Positions 58,770 to 64,000 of a DNA stretch of 64,000 bases are shown here, in pieces. The notes beneath the pieces are model-generated. The model ran no database searches and was not told the origin of the DNA. It saw only the letters and a program-made list of their open reading frames with translations. The number at the start of each line of letters is the position of its first letter. The first letter of the stretch is position 1. Made by a program: the position numbers and the translations under genes. The DNA comes from Colocasia esculenta (lineage: Eukaryota; Streptophyta; Magnoliopsida; Alismatales; Araceae): assembly GCA_014218235.1 (NCBI GenBank), contig CM024753.1:177544348-177608347 (forward strand), in the 5' to 3' direction.

Positions 58770-60500
58770 AACGCGACAACCTGATGCATTGCGTTCTGAA
58801 TGTGATGACCTATTGCATCGTGTTCTCAATTCTGAAGGTTTGAGTCACTATTTGTCGGCCAAACAGAGGAGAGAGCTTTGTTCGATCGAGGGTGGAGTTC
58901 TTGAGGAGGTTTTTAGTTATTTTGATCCCGTGGATTGATTTTCGATGCGTTGAGGTTGTTCGGAGTGTGAGAAATGCCGATTGATTGTTATTTTTCACGT
59001 TCTTCGCATAGGTAGGGAGATTCTCTCATTTTTTTGCATTGATTGCATGGTTAAATGCTCGGGAACAATCTTTTTGAGTTGTAAGCTTGTGGATTTGTTG
59101 AGTTATGCATTTATAGGCTTGGCATGTGTATGAAAATGGTGATTTGAGAGGATTTTCGACTGAGTTGTGATTTTGCCTGTTCTGTTTGTGAATGCAACGG
59201 GCTGGATGGTCGCGTTCAAAATGCGACCAGTTGACCCGACGTATTCTCATTCAGAACACATCGTATCAGGGCGTCGCATTCTTATCATGATAGCTCCCAT
59301 CGTCGCTTTGTGGCTCCCAAGGTTAAAGAGGATCCCGATTGGAATGTGGGTCTGTAGAACCATGTGTTATGAGGTTTAACTAGTAAATTAGTTCATGCAG
59401 TTGTTCCTAAAGACTCCTAATTATGATTTATGGCTAACGAATAACATGGTTATTAGACTAGTGTGTGGCTGAGCTTGGAGGTTCAACGCTTACCGTGGTT
59501 GTCTCTCTAGTCGGGTATCCCAGGTTCTCTATGAGCCAGGCACATTAGTACTCAGGGTTTGTCCCGGTACTGTATGTAACGTAAAGGTCTGTGTTGTCTT
59601 CCTAGACACCCTCACTCTTTTGTCGAGTTGTACATCAAGCTGAGGGAAAAAGGACAATGTGGCAATGATTTGTGGTATGGTTGGCTTTTTGTTCAGTCGT
59701 TTGTAGCGCGCTCGTGGTTGGGGGACAGACATCAGTAGATGTATTGGTCCCCAACTAGTCATGTGTTGCATAGCCACACTCTGGGGACCCCAAAACCTCT
59801 AGAGGTGTGCCTGGCGTAGGTCTATAGCTTGGTTGTCTGCATGTGGTGTTGGTTAGACTCCCCCCTGTTTCTTGTACTTGTAGAGGTGGAGCCATAGTTG
59901 GACATTTAGTCCATGGTTGTGAGACTGAGAGGTAGTCATGTATGTCTTGCCCGGGTTGATTGATGGTGTCACGAACCAGACTTCATGACCCGAGTGTCGC
60001 AATGTTCCCCACTAACTCGTACAACTGCGCGTGACTTGCTATTTATTTATTTACAGTACTTGCAACTCAGTACTTGTAGTTTATTTAATTACAACACTTA
60101 GTTTTCTATTCATTTAATTTTTTTAGTAGTTTACTTGTTAATTGTGCACTCCTACTATTTGTGTTGCTTCGATTTTGTGGGAGTTTTCATGCTAAGCCAG
60201 TGACTTGTGAGGCTCACCCCCTACTTCCCCCTTTCAGGTGAAGAAGAGTAGGAAAATTCTCGACCCTCATCTAGTTTTGAGCCGCGTCGTAGCAGAGGCG
60301 GGACCACTCCACCAACAGTATAATTTCTTTTTCTGTTTTCACCTCGGGATATGCCCTAGGATGCTATACCTTTACTTTCTATTGACTTCAGTTGAGATAT
60401 GGTTATGTAAACTTTATGTAAATATGTGTGAGACTGTGTAAATATGTGCAATCTTATGTATGTTTGACGTTTCTTTTATGTTCCTATGGACATGTGTAAT
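58770..60500 (+). mobile_element. LTR C: partial LTR of the A/B family
   Basis: Shares the order of A and of B reversed: the dyad region (58773-59277), the CTCTCTAGTCGGGTA block (59500), the GCGCGCTCGTGGTTGGGGGAC block (59705) and the GTGAGGCTCACCCCC segment (60208). Its 5' part is cut off by Sirevirus H and its 3' end by LTR D1 at 60500. No coding domain is seen. Confidence 0.8.
58773..59277. repeat. GCGAC-N10-GTCGC dyads in LTR C (decayed)
   Basis: Units with the same 20-bp geometry at 58773-58792, 58802-58821, 59194-59213, 59223-59242 and, with a weak left arm, 59258-59277. Arm changes are mainly C-to-T or G-to-A. Confidence 0.65.
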
Positions 60501-61803
60501 TGTCACACCCCGCCAATTTAGCAGCGAAATAAATCAGGGAGACGTGAGCAAAGTACATAGTAGAGAGGAATGTACAACAGTTGAACGATTCATAGCATCT
60601 AATGAATAATAATTGAGATAAACTCTTTATTCCATTATAAAATCACTAAGACTATTACAACCACTAATTCAGAGCCAATACATAGGGCTCGATGACATCA
60701 TTACATACAAAGAGAAAATCTAAAGCAATAACTACTAGACTTCAATTGTGCTAGGGTAACTTCATCATTTGACTCTGGGTCGCTCATCACTCGGGTCCTG
60801 TCCCCTTCGTGTGTACAACGTCATCGTCTATCTTACCTGAGACACAATAACAAATAACGAAGGGTGAGCGATAACGCCCAGTAGGACTTAAATCTCATGA
60901 ATCAAGCAGGCTTTAAGTAATTAACGCATTTAATGGCAGAGTAACTAACGATAGAGCGAGTCATGTAAAGTCTAGAAAGTAAGAGCATGAGTAACTAGCA
61001 CATGAAGCAAGTATGGTACAATGAATAAGATCAAGTCACAATAGAAAGCAATAACAACACGATGGCAGATAACGTCAACGTCAAGCAATAGCAAGAAACA
61101 TGTATAGCAAGGAGAGAAAAAGTAGTTGGCCATATAGAGAGTAAATTACACTTTGATTGATTTTCTTATCAATCGCAATAGTATAGCACTTTTGATTAAC
61201 TTCCATCAATCGAAAATAGTAATGGCACTTTGGTTATCCGTAGATAGCTGAGAGAGAGTATAGCACTTTGTTTGTCAATAGACAATAAGAGAATATAGCA
61301 CTTTGTTTGATTGTCATAGATTAATCTTGATAGTATGGCACTTGGATGTAATGCTGACATCCTGATCATTTAACTCCTGTGGGCAAATGGCACTTTCGGG
61401 CGCTCTCCCCAGGACCAGATCGGGCCCTATTGCGCTGGCATTGGTTATGTTGTTTATCTTTAGACAATCAATTAATGGCCAATAGAGAGTACCAAGAAAT
61501 AGATGAGAGTACTAGATGAATAGACGAGATAGTAGAGTGAACGTGAATAGATGAGCGAGTAGAGTATAAACGAGAGGACATTGCACGTAACACATCGAGT
61601 AAACAGGTGATAGTAACAGTTGCACAACACGCGCACATGGTGTTGGTAGTCAGGTGGAAGTCACTACCTTTCCGCTAGCCATGTTATGCACAGGTCCAGA
61701 GGTCCGGCGTGATTCAAGATAAGAGAGAACTTCTAATAGTCGTTTGGATCATGTTGATCCCTAAAGGGTATCATAGGTGTTAGGGTACAACCGGCTCGTC
61801 GAC
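60501..61803 (-). mobile_element. LTR D1: partial LTR, interrupted by D2
   Basis: Starts TGTCACACCCCG and is about 85-90% similar by eye to the first part of D2. It stops at GGCTCGTCGAC, where D2 begins; D2 itself has the same phrase at 63045-63058 and continues beyond, showing D1 was split there. The remainder of D1 would lie outside the window. Its features (AGGGTGAGC, CCCAGTAGG; GGGCGCTC, CCCAGGACC) suggest a chromovirus-like LTR in reverse orientation. Confidence 0.78.
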
Positions 61804-64000
61804 TGTCACGCCCCAACGCGGAATATCGGAGCGCGAAGGCAGTTGCAAGAAAAGGTATAGAGCGTATACTAGACATCAAACCATTGCGCACTGAATAATA
61901 CTAAAGCAAATCTTTCTCATTAATAATTTTCCAAACGTCTAGTTACAACCACTAATATCAGAGCCATTCTACAGGGCCCAATTATATTGCAATAAAAGGA
62001 AATAACTAACTACAACTTTAAGATAACATAACGACTCTAGGGTACTTCTGGCTTCACTCTTGGTCATTCCCTTCCTCGTGAGTGTATGTGTTATCCTCAG
62101 TCTCACCTGAGAACACAACATCAAATAACGTAGGGTGAGCGATAACGCCCAGTAGGACTTAAGTCTCAGGCTCAAACAGGCTTTAAATAATTAGTGCATT
62201 AAATGGCAGAGTAACTAAAGATAGAGAGAGTTATGTAAAGTCGAGAAAGTAAGAGCACAAGTAACATGGTTCAAATAGCAGATGAATCAAGTATAGTACA
62301 ACGAATAAGATCGAGCAACACAACAACACGATGGCAAATAACGTCAACATCAAGCAATAAGAAGCAACATGTATAGCAAGGAGAGATAAAGTAGTTGGCC
62401 ATATAGAGAGTAAATTGCACTTTGATTGATTTTCTTATCAATCGAAATAGTCTGGCACTTTTGATTAACTTTCGTCAATCGAGATAGTAATTGCACTTTG
62501 GTTATCCGAAGATAGCCGGGAGAGAGTATAGCACTTGTTTGTCAAAAGACAACGAGAGAATATAGCACTTTGTGTTGATTGTCTTAGATTAATCTTGATA
62601 GTATGGCACTTGGATGTAATGCCGACATCCTGATCATTTAACTCCCGCGGGCAAATGGCACTTTCGGGCGCTCCTCCCAGGACCTGATCGGGCCCTATTG
62701 CGCTGGCATTGGTTATATTGTTTATCTTTAGACAATCAATTAATGGCCAATTTGAGAGTACCAAGAAATAGATAAGAGTACTAGATGAATAGATGAGATA
62801 GTAGAGTGAACGTGAATAGGTGAGAGCTAGTGGACAATTGCGCGTAACACGAGTAAACAGGCGATAGTAACAGTTGCACAACACGCACACGTCGTATTGG
62901 CAGTCAGGTGGAATTCACGATCTTCCCGCTGGCCATGTTATGCACAAGCCCAGAGGTCCGACGTGATTCAAGGTAAGAGCGAACTTCTAATATCTGTTTA
63001 GATCATATCGATCCCTAAAGGGGTAATGGGTGTTGGGGTACAACCGGCTCGTCGACCATGTGGGAATCCATGATCAGAGGAGACTTACAGAGGCCTTGTG
63101 CAAGAGTTCACTAGTCCGGCGAAAGGAATATCCGACGGAGAGTTCACCACAAACCAAGAAAAGTGTGTATATAAAATAGGTGCTCGACGTTCTAGAGGAA
63201 TTCTAGAATAGTGGAGCGTCGATATCGGTATATAAACAACGCAAGAGACGAATACAAGTCCTTTAAAAATAGGGCAATTAATATGCTTTATTGCAATAAA
63301 TTACCAGATACATTATGAGATATTTTTTGCAAGATTTCAGCCATAAATGGATGGTTCATGTGTGTGCATGTGTAAGAGAAATTATAGATAGAAATAAGTC
63401 GTGAAGATGCATTTAAAATTATTCAAATTTTGCTCCATTTTTAAGCAAGGTTTTTACTGGGGGTATTTTTATGGGTTTTTCACCAAAATCTCTGTGAAGG
63501 TGACATAGGGCAGTACGGATTGCGACAGGGGTAGGCAGATCGCGACATGGGTACTGTCGCGACGGCCTTGTGAATGCGACAGAGGCGGGAAAGGGTCGTG
63601 ACAAGACAGACACAGGGATAGCGACGGCTTACCTGTCGCTTTCTGAATGCGACGGGTAGACTGTCGCAATCAACCTCTAGAAGGCGACATATCGGCCCGT
63701 CGCAATCTGGTGGTCTGTGCCTGGATCTGACAGGAATCAGACCAGGCTTTGGATTGCGGGCCAACTTGAATCAAATTGATACAGGGTCATTTAGAAAATC
63801 ATAACTAATTATATACATGATGAAAAATCATGAAATCAGTGGCAAATGAAACTAGACATGCGAGAGTACTTCCAGTAACTAGGGATTCGAGAGAGAGCAT
63901 GGTTTGAACATGGTTTGAGAACGCATAAGAACGAGTAACATAGAACATGACACAGGGAGCAAGATGGATTTAAATCGAGTAACATGCTCAATAGAAATTA
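61804..64000 (-). mobile_element. LTR D2: LTR nested in D1, runs off the window
   Basis: Starts TGTCACGCCCC at the D1 break and repeats the D1 order: ACCACTAAT..CAGAGCC, AGGGTGAGCGATAACGCCCAGTAGG, GGGCGCTCCTCCCAGGACC and GGTACAACCGGCTCGTCGACC. No gene is seen. The end (expected GTTACA) is not reached. Confidence 0.78.
63542..63703. repeat. GCGAC-N9/10-GTCGC dyads in LTR D2
   Basis: Perfect arms at 63542-63560, 63621-63639 and 63649-63667 (N9, 19 bp) and 63684-63703 (N10, 20 bp). Single arms lie at 63522 and 63576. Spacers differ in every copy. Confidence 0.9.

Overview
The window is plant nuclear DNA, probably from a monocot or another lineage with GC-rich genes. The only convincing host gene is an intact, GC-rich F-box/kelch gene. 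Almost everything else is nested LTR retrotransposons of plant-specific lineages: Sirevirus-type Ty1/copia, Athila-type Ty3/gypsy, and large LTRs that look chromoviral (Tekay-like). There are no prokaryotic features, no CRISPR and no recognisable tRNA or rRNA gene. The organism is inferred, not proven.

Layout from left to right. 1-5929: repeat-rich DNA with a large solo-LTR-like unit (LTR A, 1315-4258). 5935-23049: a complete but decayed Sirevirus on the minus strand with a perfect GAGAG target duplication. Its order, read from high to low coordinates, is 5' LTR, primer site, gag, protease, integrase, reverse transcriptase, RNase H, env-like gene, polypurine tracts, 3' LTR. A 3.7-kb LTR of the same family as A (LTR B, 12201-15901, duplication GAGTC) sits between RNase H and the env-like gene. 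23055-28139: a gene island with the F-box/kelch gene (24809-26044) and a fold-back element (27315-27697). 28140-32582: degraded LTR sequence, a probable non-LTR retrotransposon tail and a Ty3/gypsy RT-RNase H fragment.

32583-64000 is a deep nest. LTR C (58770-60500) holds the 3' end of a Sirevirus (H). H holds a second Sirevirus (F, 5' LTR 53411-56047). F's gag was hit twice: by a gag-only Sirevirus (element 2, 32621-38298) and by a solo LTR of F's own family (F', 38405-53338). F' holds an Athila-like element (E, 39279-51721), whose 3' LTR holds another large LTR (D3, 46154-49334). C also received LTR D1, which received LTR D2. Six insertion levels can be read directly, several with exact 5-bp duplications.

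The most unusual signal is a recurrent design in the LTRs. Many unrelated LTRs carry dense arrays of short dyad-symmetric, mostly CpG-containing cores. LTR A holds 13 copies of GCGAC-N10-GTCGC with invariant 20-bp geometry, irregular spacing and unconserved spacers. LTRs C and D2 show the same grammar, B a variant (ACGTC-N10-GACGT), D3 CTGTCGACAG palindromes phased at 21-22 and 71-72 bp, F/F'/H CGAAG-N4-6-CTTCG, and elements 1, 2 and F ATCGTT or ATCGAT arrays. Selection for geometry rather than sequence suggests sites for a dimeric protein or small-RNA/methylation modules. That reading is inference.
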